Shown here in pieces: positions 17,040 through 25,655 of a DNA stretch of 64,000 nt. Below the pieces are notes generated by a model. The model had not been told where the DNA came from. It saw only the letters and a program-made list of their open reading frames with translations, and searched no databases. Every line of letters begins with the position of its first letter. Position 1 is the first letter of the stretch. The stretch comes from Halogranum rubrum (GTDB lineage Archaea; Halobacteriota; Halobacteria; Halobacteriales; Haloferacaceae). A program made the position numbers and the translations under genes. The stretch spans positions 310,001-374,000 of the forward strand of contig NZ_FOTC01000001.1 of assembly GCF_900114455.1 (NCBI RefSeq), given 5' to 3'.

Positions 17040-18470
17040 CTAGAGCGACTGCCGAGCGTGGATACCGGCGAGTCGACCGTAGCCGAGTGCCGTCGTCAGG
17101 CCGTTGCCCGAGAGGTAACCGCCCGCGCCGTGGCCGCTGATGCCGCAGGCCGTCCCGCCGCCCGCGTAGAGGTTCTCCACGTAACTTCCGTCGGCCCGAA
17201 GGACACGCGCGTGTTCGTCGACGACGAGGCCGCCTTGGGTGTGAAACAGCGACCCGGTGACTTTCGCGCCGTAGAAGGGAGCTTCGAGCGGGTTCGCGCC
17301 GTCAGTGCGACCGACTTCGTCCGGTTCGCCCGCACGAGCGGCGTCGTTGTAGGCGGCGACTGCCTTCGCCGCCGACTCGCCGTCACAGCCGAGATGGTCA
17401 CAGAGTTCCTCTATCGTCGCCGCCGAGTGGTACGTCCCGACGCTGGCCGCCTCGTCGAAGTCGTCGAACTCGCCGCGTAACTTCTCGAAGATACGCTCGT
17501 CGAACAGTTCGTAGCCGATTCCGCCCGACTGCTTCAGCACGTCGATGGCGAACTCGCTGTACCCCGCGGACTCGTCGCCGAAGCGCTCGCCCTCGGCGTT
17601 GACGAGGATTCCGCCGTTCATCACGACGGCGTACGTCGAGAGCATCCCGGTCTGGCTGGCGACGGTGGCGTGTCCCTGATAAGCGTCCATGTATGCGAGT
17701 TCACCGCCGAGTTCCGAACCGAAGCGGACGCCGTCACCGGTGTTGCCGTCCGCGCCGAAGTAGAGCGCACGTTCGATGTCCTCCTCACAGTAGTCCGTGA
17801 TCATCTCGCGGTTGCCCGCGAAGCCGTCGGTTCCGAGGATGACCTTCTTCGCTTCGATGGCCTCCTCACGGTGAATACCGGCGACGACGCCGCGAACCGT
17901 CCCTTCGTCGGCGACGAGTTTCGTCACGGGCGCGTTCGTCAGGAGTTCGATGTTCGGCGTCGACTCGACGCGTTCGACCAGTTCGGCGACGAGGTTCTCA
18001 CCGTTTCGTCCGTCGGGGGCGTGCATCCGGTACTCCGAGTGTTTGGGGTATTTGAAGTCGTCGACGATGTGGAGCGTGATGTCCCAGTCGTCCACCAACC
18101 AGTGGATGAGGTTCGCGCTCTCTTCGCAGAGGTACTGGACCCGGTCTTCGTCCGCTTCGTAGCCGTTCTTCTCTAAGATGTCGCGAGCCATGTCCGCGGG
18201 CGTCTCGTCGATGCCGACTTCGCGCTGGAGTCGCGTGCCCGCCGCGGGGACCATCCCCGTCGACAGCGACGTGTTGCCGCCGCACTCGGGGGCCTTCTCC
18301 AGAATCGTCACCTGCAGGTCGGGGTTCTCGCTGGCCGCGAGCGCAGCGACGAGACCGGTTCCGCCGCCGCCGGCGACGAGTACGTCCGTGTCGATGTCCC
18401 ACTCGACGTCGTCGGCGGAGACGACTTCGGAGGCGCTGTCGCTGGGTGTCCGCTGAGCTAGTTCGTCCAT
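17040..18470 (-). CDS. FAD-dependent oxidoreductase, fumarate reductase/dehydrogenase-like flavoprotein
   Basis: 476 residues. The N-terminal dinucleotide-binding motif VLVAGGGGTGLVAALAASE lies near 30-48 after an acidic leader, with LEKAPECGGNTSLSTG as the next FAD contact. The C-terminal end has GGGTACGISGHGAGGYLSGNGLTTAL, the FAD-closing block of the FAD_binding_2 family. Relatives include soluble fumarate reductases, urocanate reductase, tricarballylate dehydrogenase and 3-ketosteroid dehydrogenases. In this island, oxidation of a carboxylic acid next to a C-C single bond is the simplest idea. It is transcribed toward the SDR stop, with convergent ends 43 bases apart. Confidence 0.85.
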   Translation of the reverse strand: MDELAQRTPSDSASEVVSADDVEWDIDTDVLVAGGGGTGLVAALAASENPDLQVTILEKAPECGGNTSLSTGMVPAAGTRLQREVGIDETPADMARDILEKNGYEADEDRVQYLCEESANLIHWLVDDWDITLHIVDDFKYPKHSEYRMHAPDGRNGENLVAELVERVESTPNIELLTNAPVTKLVADEGTVRGVVAGIHREEAIEAKKVILGTDGFAGNREMITDYCEEDIERALYFGADGNTGDGVRFGSELGGELAYMDAYQGHATVASQTGMLSTYAVVMNGGILVNAEGERFGDESAGYSEFAIDVLKQSGGIGYELFDERIFEKLRGEFDDFDEAASVGTYHSAATIEELCDHLGCDGESAAKAVAAYNDAARAGEPDEVGRTDGANPLEAPFYGAKVTGSLFHTQGGLVVDEHARVLRADGSYVENLYAGGGTACGISGHGAGGYLSGNGLTTALGYGRLAGIHARQSL

Positions 18471-18577
18471 AGTTCGTGCTAGGTAGTCTCTCTCGTAAAT
18501 CTACCGTTCACGGTCGTCGTCTCTCGTTTCTCTCTGCCGGGGGTGAGAGCTATGGTGTCTCGGTGCGCGGATATGGT

Positions 18578-18949
18578 ATGAACGCAGACTCGCCACGAGC
18601 AGTCGTCGAGGAGTTCTTCGACCGGATGAGCGACGACCGACGCGAGACGATTGGAGAGTTGTTCCACGACGACGCCGTCGTCACCCTCCCGGGTGTACAG
18701 TTCGAAGGACCGACCGCCCCTGCCGATTTCCTCGCCTTCCTCGAACCGCGCTACGAGTGGGCCGGCAAGGAGTTCGACCGGTGGATAGAAGCAGGCGAGA
18801 CAGTCGTGAGCATCGGGACGCTCTACGGCGTCGACAACGACGGCGACGAGTTCCACGACGTCCGATACGTCGACGTCTACGAGGTCGAGGATGGGAAGAT
18901 TAGTCGTCTCGACATCTGGAACGACCTCGCGGTGGAGGGCGTCGTATGA
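18578..18949 (+). CDS. SnoaL-like / NTF2-fold protein
   Basis: 123 residues from the ATG giving MNADSPRAVVEEFFDRMSDD. The pattern is that of the SnoaL-like cone fold: an N-terminal helix, then LFHDDAVVTLPG, GPTAPADFLAFLEPRYEW and a C-terminal VRYVDVYEVEDGKISRLDIWND. Such proteins are small isomerases, hydrolases or binding proteins for ring compounds. Its stop overlaps the start of the LLM gene by four bases, so it is probably a partner or auxiliary factor of that enzyme. Confidence 0.8.
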   Translation: MNADSPRAVVEEFFDRMSDDRRETIGELFHDDAVVTLPGVQFEGPTAPADFLAFLEPRYEWAGKEFDRWIEAGETVVSIGTLYGVDNDGDEFHDVRYVDVYEVEDGKISRLDIWNDLAVEGVV

Positions 18950-19941
18950 GTGCTGGAGGTGCCGAAAACGACCGAATCGGCGCCCTGTTCGCGCTCCGTG
19001 ACGACCCGTCGCTCGTCGTTCGCGCCGAAGAGTTGGGGTACGAGTCGGCGTGGGCAGCGGAGGGGCAGGGAAAGACGGCGTTCGGGAAACTGGAGCGATG
19101 GGCGGTCCACACGGACGAAATCGGCCTCGCGACGGGCATCGTCAACGTCTTCTCCAGAACGCCCGCCACGCTCGCGGCGGCCGCAGCGACGCTCGACGAC
19201 CACTCCGACGGCCGGGCCATCCTCGGTCTCGGTGTGGCGCATCCGGGTGTCGTCGAGACGTTTCACGGCGTCCCCTTCGAGCGTCCGCTCGCGCGCATGG
19301 ACGAGTACATCGAACTCGTTCGTCGATATCTCCGTGGCGACGCCGACGGGTTCGACGGCGAGTTCTTCACGCCCGAGCGAACGAGTTTCTGGGACGCGTT
19401 CGAACCGCTACGTGAAGAGATACCCATCTACAACGGCGCGCTCGGGCCGGCGAACGTCCGACTGACGGGGCAGTTCGCCGACGGGTGGCTTCCGAACCTC
19501 TATCCGCGTCCCCAGTTCGAGGAGGCGATGGAGTGGCTGGCGACGGGTGCCGAGCGGGCGGGTCGCGACGTCGACGACGTGGACGTGGCGATGTACGTGC
19601 TCACGTCGGTCCACGAAGACGAAGCAGTCGCGCGTGAACAGGCGGCCCGTCACGTCGCGTACTACCTTCGCGACGTTCCGGGCTACTACGGGCGGGCGGC
19701 CGAACACGCCGGATTAGGTGACGAAGTCGAGGCGGCGCGGCAGGCCCCGACGATGGACGCCGCTATCGACGAACTCTCCGACGAGTTCTTGGACCTCGTC
19801 GGTCTCGTCGGCACGCCCGACGACGTCCGCGGGCGACTGGACGAGTTACGGGCGATGGGTGTCGACCTGCCTGTCGTCCGTGCGCCGTCGGGCGTCGACC
19901 GTGACTGGGTCGAACGGATGCTGGAGGTGTTCGCCCCGTAA
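18946..19941 (+). CDS. LLM-class flavin/F420-dependent oxidoreductase
   Basis: 331 residues with the luciferase-like TIM-barrel pattern: RAEELGYESAWAAEGQGKTAF, LATGIVNVFSRTPATLAAAAATLDDHSDGRAILGLGVAHPGVVE, and YNGALGPANVRLTGQFADGWLPNLYP. The length and the GLATGIVNVFSRTP block resemble F420-using members (Mer-like), and haloarchaea make F420; FMN use cannot be excluded. Bacterial RutA, which opens the uracil ring, belongs to this superfamily and also sits beside an isochorismatase-like amidohydrolase, as here. Confidence 0.85.
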   Translation: MSAGGAENDRIGALFALRDDPSLVVRAEELGYESAWAAEGQGKTAFGKLERWAVHTDEIGLATGIVNVFSRTPATLAAAAATLDDHSDGRAILGLGVAHPGVVETFHGVPFERPLARMDEYIELVRRYLRGDADGFDGEFFTPERTSFWDAFEPLREEIPIYNGALGPANVRLTGQFADGWLPNLYPRPQFEEAMEWLATGAERAGRDVDDVDVAMYVLTSVHEDEAVAREQAARHVAYYLRDVPGYYGRAAEHAGLGDEVEAARQAPTMDAAIDELSDEFLDLVGLVGTPDDVRGRLDELRAMGVDLPVVRAPSGVDRDWVERMLEVFAP

Positions 19942-20004
19942 CAGGTGGTTGAGGAGAGCCGTACTTTTATGCTGGTTGCCAGCCCACCACAAACGAAACC
20001 CTGT

Positions 20005-20664
20005 ATGACAGAGCGCATCTGGGAGGACCTGCTGTCCGAACAGGACCGACAGGTCATCTCGAAAGCCGGTTACGACAAGGAGGGCGCGTCGTCGTGGGAG
20101 TCGCGCGGTATGGGCGAGAACCCGATGGTCCTCGTCATCGACATGCAGCGACTCATCGTCGGCGACGACGTCCCCATCCTCGACGCCATCGAGGAGCATC
20201 GCACCGCGATGGGCGAAATCGCGTGGAACGCCATCGAGTACATCGACCCGTTTCTCGACTTCGCGCGCGAGCAGGACGTCCCCGTGACGTACACGCGCGT
20301 CGTCCCGTCGAGTTACGACGATTCCAATCATCCGGACCTCGACATCGTCGACGCCGTCGGCCCGAAAGACGGTGAGACAGTCGTCGACAAGTCCTACGCC
20401 TCGGCGTTCTACGGGACGGACCTCCTCTCGCGACTCGTCCGCGGCGGGCACGACTCGGTCATCATCGTCGGCAACTCCACCAGCGGGTGTGTTCGTGCCA
20501 CCGCCGTCGACGCGAAACAGAACGGACTCAGCGTGGTTCTGCCGCAGGAGTGCATCTTCGACCGTATCGAAGCCTCACACAAAGTCGGCCTGCTCGACCT
20601 GTGGATGAAGTACGCGGAGGTCTTAGAGACCGAAGAGGTCGAGGAGTGGGTCGAGACGCTATGA
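20005..20664 (+). CDS. Isochorismatase-family cysteine amidohydrolase
   Basis: 219 residues from the ATG giving MTERIWEDLL. The catalytic triad of the family is complete: Asp46 in VIDMQ, Lys129 in DKSYASAF and Cys162 in STSGCVRATAVDA. The long N-terminal helix and the GC-V-R-A-T pattern resemble N-carbamoylsarcosine amidase and ureidoacrylate or maleamate amidohydrolases. It would hydrolyse an amide or N-carbamoyl group, releasing ammonia (and CO2 from a carbamoyl). Its stop overlaps the hydantoinase ATG by four bases, a strong hint that the two act in sequence. Confidence 0.88.
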   Translation: MTERIWEDLLSEQDRQVISKAGYDKEGASSWESRGMGENPMVLVIDMQRLIVGDDVPILDAIEEHRTAMGEIAWNAIEYIDPFLDFAREQDVPVTYTRVVPSSYDDSNHPDLDIVDAVGPKDGETVVDKSYASAFYGTDLLSRLVRGGHDSVIIVGNSTSGCVRATAVDAKQNGLSVVLPQECIFDRIEASHKVGLLDLWMKYAEVLETEEVEEWVETL

Positions 20665-22070
20665 GCGACACTGAGTACGACCTCGTCGTCTCCGGCGGCA
20701 CGGTGGTCACGCCCGAACACGGCACTTTCGAGGCAGACGTTGCCGCCGACGGCGAGACGATTTCGGCGATTGCCTCGCCGGGGACGCTCTCGGGAGCGAC
20801 AGAAATCGACGCGACGGGCAAGTACGTCCTCCCGGGCGCGATAGACCCGCACACGCACCACGGTATCTACCGTGGGCTGGAAGCCGACGCCGAGTCCGAG
20901 TCGAAGTCGGACCTCGTCGGCGGCGTCACGACGATTGGTAACTACTTCCGCCGGGCCGGCGCGTACGCCGACATCATGCCGGACTACTTCGCGCAGGCCG
21001 AACCCAACTACTACCACGACTACTTCTTCTCGCTCGGGCTCCTGTCGATGGAGCACGTCGAGGAGATTCCCACCATCGTCGAGGAGTTCGGCATCACGAC
21101 GTTCAAGTGGTACATGAACTACAAGAACGCCGCCCGCGAGAAGTTCGGCGTCGACTGCGACATGCACGACGACTTCGGCGACGCGTTCATCCAGAAACTC
21201 GCCGAGCAGGACGTCCCGACGACGCTCGGCTACCACTCCGAGAACGTCGAGATCACGAACGCACTCGCCGGCGGCAACGTCTACGTCACCTCCGAATCGG
21301 AGGACGCGGGAGGGGATGAAGACGAAGGCTACGAGGTGATGGTCGAGGAGTTCCCCGGCTACGCCGAGACGCAGAGCATGGTCGCGGGCGCGTCGCTCGC
21401 GAAGGTCCACGGCTACGACGACCGGTTCTACGCCGTCCACATCTCGGCGGGCCAGACCGCCGACGAACTCGCCGCACTTCACGAGGCGGGCTATCGGACG
21501 TGGGGTGAGACCTGCATCCACTATCTGACGCTCACGACCGAGGAGTGCGACGAGCGGATGAAGGTCAACCCACCGGTTCGCTCGAAAGAAGACCAAGAGA
21601 CGCTCTGGAAGCGTCTCGCCGACGGCACCATCTCGACTATCGGGACCGACCACTGTGCGAACCTCGCCGAGAACAAGTTCGGCGAGGGCATTCGTGACAG
21701 TCTCCTCGGCTTCCCGTCGACATCGGTGATGCTCCCGCTCATCCTCTCTGAGGGTGTCAACGAGGGCCGCATCTCGCTGGAACGCGCCGTCGAGGTGACG
21801 AGTACGAACGCCGCGAAGGCGTTCAACCTCTACCCGAAGAAAGGGACGGTGCGGGTCGGCAGCGACGCCGACCTCGCCATCGTCGACCTCGACGAGACGA
21901 AGACCGTCACCCCCGACTTGCTCCACAGCGTCTCCGGCTACTCGCCCTACGAGGGCCGCGAGGTCACGGGATGGCCGACACAGACGGTCGTGAAAGGGCA
22001 ACTCGCCTACGACGACGGCGACGTCGTCGGAACGAAAGGACATGGAACGCACGTCGACCGACCGGTGTGA
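20661..22070 (+). CDS. Hydantoinase/dihydropyrimidinase-type cyclic amidohydrolase
   Basis: 469 residues; start chosen at the ATG overlapping the amidohydrolase stop. Binuclear metal ligands are visible: His64 and His66 in DPHTHHG, the carboxylated Lys149 in TTFKWYMNY, His192 in LGYHSEN, His260 in YAVHISA, and the Asp in IGTDHC. These are the hallmarks of hydantoinases, dihydropyrimidinases and allantoinases, which open cyclic imides or amides. The residues around position 68-75 (HHGIYRGLEAD) differ from textbook dihydropyrimidinase, so the ring substrate may be unusual. Confidence 0.9.
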   Translation: MSDTEYDLVVSGGTVVTPEHGTFEADVAADGETISAIASPGTLSGATEIDATGKYVLPGAIDPHTHHGIYRGLEADAESESKSDLVGGVTTIGNYFRRAGAYADIMPDYFAQAEPNYYHDYFFSLGLLSMEHVEEIPTIVEEFGITTFKWYMNYKNAAREKFGVDCDMHDDFGDAFIQKLAEQDVPTTLGYHSENVEITNALAGGNVYVTSESEDAGGDEDEGYEVMVEEFPGYAETQSMVAGASLAKVHGYDDRFYAVHISAGQTADELAALHEAGYRTWGETCIHYLTLTTEECDERMKVNPPVRSKEDQETLWKRLADGTISTIGTDHCANLAENKFGEGIRDSLLGFPSTSVMLPLILSEGVNEGRISLERAVEVTSTNAAKAFNLYPKKGTVRVGSDADLAIVDLDETKTVTPDLLHSVSGYSPYEGREVTGWPTQTVVKGQLAYDDGDVVGTKGHGTHVDRPV

Positions 22071-22174
22071 GGCCGTGGTGACAACGACCCGAACCACCGC
22101 CCGAACCGGCCGGACGCGACGAATCGAACGCTGACGACAGACGAACACAGCAGACACGAACACAGACAAGACAC

Positions 22175-23380
22175 ATGACAGACGACACTGACGGACCACT
22201 CGCAGGCCTCGTCGTCCTCGAAGCCGGGTCGATGATCTCCGGCCCGACGGTCGGGCGACTACTCGCCGACTTCGGCGCGACGGTCATCAAGATCGAACAC
22301 CCCGAGTTCGGTGACCACATCCGGAACTTCGGCCCGAAGAAGGACGGCGTCGGCCTCTGGCACAAGTACCTCTCGCGCAACAAACAGTCCATCACGCTCA
22401 ACATCTCCACCGACTCCGGTAGCGCGGTGTTTGAGGACCTCGTGAGTGAAGCGGACCTCCTCGTCGAGAACTTCCGACCGGGGACGCTCGAACGGTGGGG
22501 ACTCGGCTGGGAGCACCTCTCGGACGTGAATCCGGACCTCGTGATGCTCCGGATGTCCGGGTTCGGACAGGACGGCCCGTACGCCGAGCGTCCCGGATTC
22601 GGCACGCTCGCGGAGGCGATGTCCGGGTTCGCCTACCTCAACGGCTTCCCCGACTCGCCGCCACTACTCCCGCCGACGGGACTCGCCGACAACATCGCCG
22701 CGCTGTTCTCGACGTTCGCGGTGATGTTCGCGCTCTACCACCGCGACGTCAACGACGGCGGCGGCCAGTACATCGATACGAGTCTCATCGAACCCATCTT
22801 CGGGTTGCTCGGGCCGCAACCGCTCCGCTACGACCAACTCGGTGAAATCGAGTCGCGGTCGGGGAACCGTTCGACGTCGTCGGCCCCGCGGAACGTCTAC
22901 CGCACCGGCGACGACCGCTGGGTCGCCATCTCGGCGAGCGCCCAGCCACTGGCGATGCGTACGTTCGACGCCATCGACCGACCGGACCTGAAAGACGACC
23001 CGCGCTTCGAGACGAACGCGAAGCGATTGGAGAACGTCGACGAACTCGACGCCATCATCCAAGGGTGGATGGACGAGCACACGCGCGAAGAGATACTCGA
23101 ATCGTTCGAAGAGGCCGACGCGACCATCGCGCCCGTGTACAACGTCGAAGACATCCTCAACGACGAGCACTACGCCGCCCGCGAGTCGTTCATCTCCGTC
23201 GACGACGAGGACCTCGGCGAGGCAACGGTACAAAACGTCTTCCCGAAGTTCTCGAAGACGCCGGGCAAAGTCGACCATCTCGGCCCGTCGCTCGGCGAAC
23301 ACAACGACGACGTGTACCGTGACCGACTCGGCTACGACGACGAGATGCTCGCGGACCTCGACTCGGAGGGTGCGATATGA
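22175..23380 (+). CDS. Family III (CaiB/BaiF-type) CoA-transferase
   Basis: 401 residues. Conserved stretches: VVLEAGSMISGPTVGRLLADFGATVIKIEHPEFGD at the N-terminus, SEADLLVENFRPGTLERWGL near 90-110, MRMSGFGQDGP-like LVMLRMSGFGQDGPYAERPGFG near 122-143. Asp172 in TGLADNIAAL is at the place of the nucleophilic Asp. The enzyme moves CoA between carboxylic acids, for example from succinyl-CoA. Its stop overlaps the lyase start by four bases, so the product is probably the substrate of the lyase. A role as succinyl-CoA:citramalate-like transferase is inferred from that pairing. Confidence 0.9.
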   Translation: MTDDTDGPLAGLVVLEAGSMISGPTVGRLLADFGATVIKIEHPEFGDHIRNFGPKKDGVGLWHKYLSRNKQSITLNISTDSGSAVFEDLVSEADLLVENFRPGTLERWGLGWEHLSDVNPDLVMLRMSGFGQDGPYAERPGFGTLAEAMSGFAYLNGFPDSPPLLPPTGLADNIAALFSTFAVMFALYHRDVNDGGGQYIDTSLIEPIFGLLGPQPLRYDQLGEIESRSGNRSTSSAPRNVYRTGDDRWVAISASAQPLAMRTFDAIDRPDLKDDPRFETNAKRLENVDELDAIIQGWMDEHTREEILESFEEADATIAPVYNVEDILNDEHYAARESFISVDDEDLGEATVQNVFPKFSKTPGKVDHLGPSLGEHNDDVYRDRLGYDDEMLADLDSEGAI

Positions 23381-24345
23381 GCCTCCTCGACGACCTGCCC
23401 GAGAAGGTTCACGTGGTCGAGATGCTCCCTCGCGACGGCTTCCAGCGACTCGACGAGTTCGTCGAGACCGACAAGAAAGTCGAGATAATCGACTCCCTTT
23501 CGGCCACTGGCGTCGACGAAATCGAAATCTCCTCGTTCACGCATCCGAAGGCCGTCCCCACACTCAGGGACGCCGACGAAGTCGCCCAGCAAATCGAGCG
23601 TCACGACGACGTGACCTACCGGGCGCTCGTTCCCAACCTCGTCGGGATGGAGCGCGCCGTCAAAGCGGAGGTGGACAAAGTGAACGCCCTCGTCACGAAC
23701 AGCCAGGCGAACACCGAGAAGAACCAGAACCGCACTCGCGAGGAGGTGCTCGCGGAGATGGACGACATCGTCGAACTCGCCCACGACCACGGTATCGAAG
23801 TCGAGGCGGGGATGGGCACGAGTTTCTACTGTCCGTACGAAGGGCACATCGACCCCGCAGAGACGCTCGCCGTCGTCGACAGCGTGGTCGAGTCCGGCGT
23901 CGACGAAGTGACGCTGGCGACGACGATGGGCCTCGCCAACCCCGTCGAGATTACGGAGCGGTTCAGTGCCGCTTTCGAGGCGCATCCGGGTCTCGACATG
24001 GGGCTCCATCTGCACGACACGAACGGGATGAGCCTGGCGAACACGCTCGCCGCGATGGCCGTCGGCGTCGACCGGTTCGACGCCTCCGTATGTGGCCTCG
24101 GCGGCGGCGTCGTCCTCCCCGGCGGGATGTCGGGCGTCGGCAACACGCCGACGGAGGACCTCGTGCAGATGCTCACCCGGATGGGCGTCGACCACGGTGT
24201 CGACTTCGGGAAGATAGAGGCCGCCGCCCACGACGTCTCCGACGAACTGGGCCTCGGCGCGACGAGTCACGTCCTGATGGGCGGGACCGTCGAGCGTGTT
24301 CTAGAGACGGTCGCAGCAGACAAGAGAGGCGGTGAGAACGCATGA
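23377..24345 (+). CDS. HMG-CoA-lyase-like enzyme (candidate citramalyl-CoA-type lyase)
   Basis: 322 residues, DRE-TIM metallolyase fold. Landmarks: EMLPRDGFQ (Arg19, Asp20), SFYCPYEGHIDP near 149-160, metal ligands His211 and His213 in GLHLHDTNG. In true HMG-CoA lyases the loop reads GLGGCP with an essential Cys; here it is GLGGGVVLPGG with Gly244 at that place. The signature Cys is therefore missing, which argues for another beta-hydroxyacyl-CoA substrate. Paired with a CoA-transferase and an aconitase-type hydratase, cleavage of citramalyl-CoA or a methylated analogue to pyruvate plus an acyl-CoA fits well. Confidence 0.85.
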   Translation: MSLLDDLPEKVHVVEMLPRDGFQRLDEFVETDKKVEIIDSLSATGVDEIEISSFTHPKAVPTLRDADEVAQQIERHDDVTYRALVPNLVGMERAVKAEVDKVNALVTNSQANTEKNQNRTREEVLAEMDDIVELAHDHGIEVEAGMGTSFYCPYEGHIDPAETLAVVDSVVESGVDEVTLATTMGLANPVEITERFSAAFEAHPGLDMGLHLHDTNGMSLANTLAAMAVGVDRFDASVCGLGGGVVLPGGMSGVGNTPTEDLVQMLTRMGVDHGVDFGKIEAAAHDVSDELGLGATSHVLMGGTVERVLETVAADKRGGENA

Positions 24346-25655
24346 CAGGAAAGACACTCGCAGAAAAGTTGCTCTCCGACAAATCTGGAACCGACGCCCG
24401 CGCGGGCGACTACGTCGAGGCCGAAATCGACGTGGCGATGGCCCACGACATCACGGGGCCGCTCGCGTTCCAGACGTTCGACGAGGTGACGGGCGAGGAC
24501 GCCGACCTCTTCGCCCCCGACCGGACCATCTTCACCATCGACCACCACGCGCCAGCCGACGGCGTACAGGCCGCGAACAACCACAACGCGGTTCGGGAGT
24601 TCGCCGCGAAACACGGCGCACACCAGTTCGACGTCGGCGACGGCATCTGTCACGCCGTCCTCGTCGAGGAGGGGTTCGTCAAGCCGGGTGACCTCGTCAT
24701 CGGCGCGGACTCGCACTCGACGACCTACGGCGGAATCGGCGCGTTCGGAACCGGCGTCGGGTCGACTGACCTCGGCACCGCGCTCGCGACGGGCGAGTTG
24801 TGGTTCCGCGTTCCCGAGACGATGCGCTTCGAGGTGGAGGGTGAACTCGCAGACGGCGTCTACGCGAAAGACCTCATCCTCCGGTTCATCGGCGACGTCG
24901 GCTTCGACGGCTGTACCTACATGGCCGCCGAGTACGGCGGCAGCACCATCGAGTCGCTGCCGATTCACGAGCGCCTCGTGCTCTCGAACATGGCCATCGA
25001 GATGGGCGGGAAGGCGGGGTTCGTCGAACCGGACCTCCGGACCATCGACTACCTCGAACGCCAGACCGGCGAAGTCGTCCCCTTCGACGACGACTTACAC
25101 TCCGACGAGGACGCGACGTACGACTCGGTCCACACCTACCGTGCCGAGGACCTCGCACCGCAGGTGTCGAAGCCGTCGAACCCGGAGAACGCCGTCGACG
25201 TCACCGAAGTCGAGGGAACCGAAATCGACCAACTGTTCGTCGGGACGTGTACGAACGGTCGGTACGAGGACATCAAACTCGTCGCCGACATACTCGACGG
25301 CGAGGAACTCGCACCGAACGTCCGGATGGTCGTCGTCCCCGCCTCGAAGTCCGTCTACCAGTACATGCTGCAGACGGGCGTGTTCCAGACGCTCACCGAC
25401 GCCGGCGCGGTCATCCAGAGTGCTGGCTGTGGACCGTGTGCGGGCTACCACCAGGGCGTCCTCGGTGACGACGACATCTGTCTCGCGACGGCGAACCGCA
25501 ACTTCCCCGGGCGTGAGGGGTCGATGCAGTCGCAGGTCTATCTGGCGAGTCCGGCCACCGTCGGCGCGAGCGCGCTGTACGGCGAGATTACGGACCCACG
25601 CGGTGTGCAGACGGAGCGCTACGACGACACGGTGTTCGCGGAGGTGCTCTCATGA
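24342..25655 (+). CDS. Aconitase-family hydro-lyase, large subunit (LeuC-like)
   Basis: 437 residues. Iron-sulfur ligands are visible in FVGTCTNGRYEDI and in SAGCGPCAGYHQG (CxxC). Other landmarks: MAHDITGPLAFQTFDEV, TIDHHAPADGVQAANNH and VIGADSHSTTYGGIGAFGTGVGSTDLG. This is the bacterial/archaeal two-subunit type covering isopropylmalate isomerase, homoaconitase, maleate/citraconate hydratase and dimethylmaleate hydratase. No leuA or leuB is nearby, so a catabolic hydratase acting upstream of the CoA-transferase is more likely than leucine synthesis. Four-base overlaps with both neighbours. Confidence 0.88.
   Translation: MTGKTLAEKLLSDKSGTDARAGDYVEAEIDVAMAHDITGPLAFQTFDEVTGEDADLFAPDRTIFTIDHHAPADGVQAANNHNAVREFAAKHGAHQFDVGDGICHAVLVEEGFVKPGDLVIGADSHSTTYGGIGAFGTGVGSTDLGTALATGELWFRVPETMRFEVEGELADGVYAKDLILRFIGDVGFDGCTYMAAEYGGSTIESLPIHERLVLSNMAIEMGGKAGFVEPDLRTIDYLERQTGEVVPFDDDLHSDEDATYDSVHTYRAEDLAPQVSKPSNPENAVDVTEVEGTEIDQLFVGTCTNGRYEDIKLVADILDGEELAPNVRMVVVPASKSVYQYMLQTGVFQTLTDAGAVIQSAGCGPCAGYHQGVLGDDDICLATANRNFPGREGSMQSQVYLASPATVGASALYGEITDPRGVQTERYDDTVFAEVLS

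Noticed and set aside
20409-22199. 596-codon minus-strand open frame over the hydantoinase gene
   Set aside because: Antisense shadow; the plus strand has the complete metal-ligand set.
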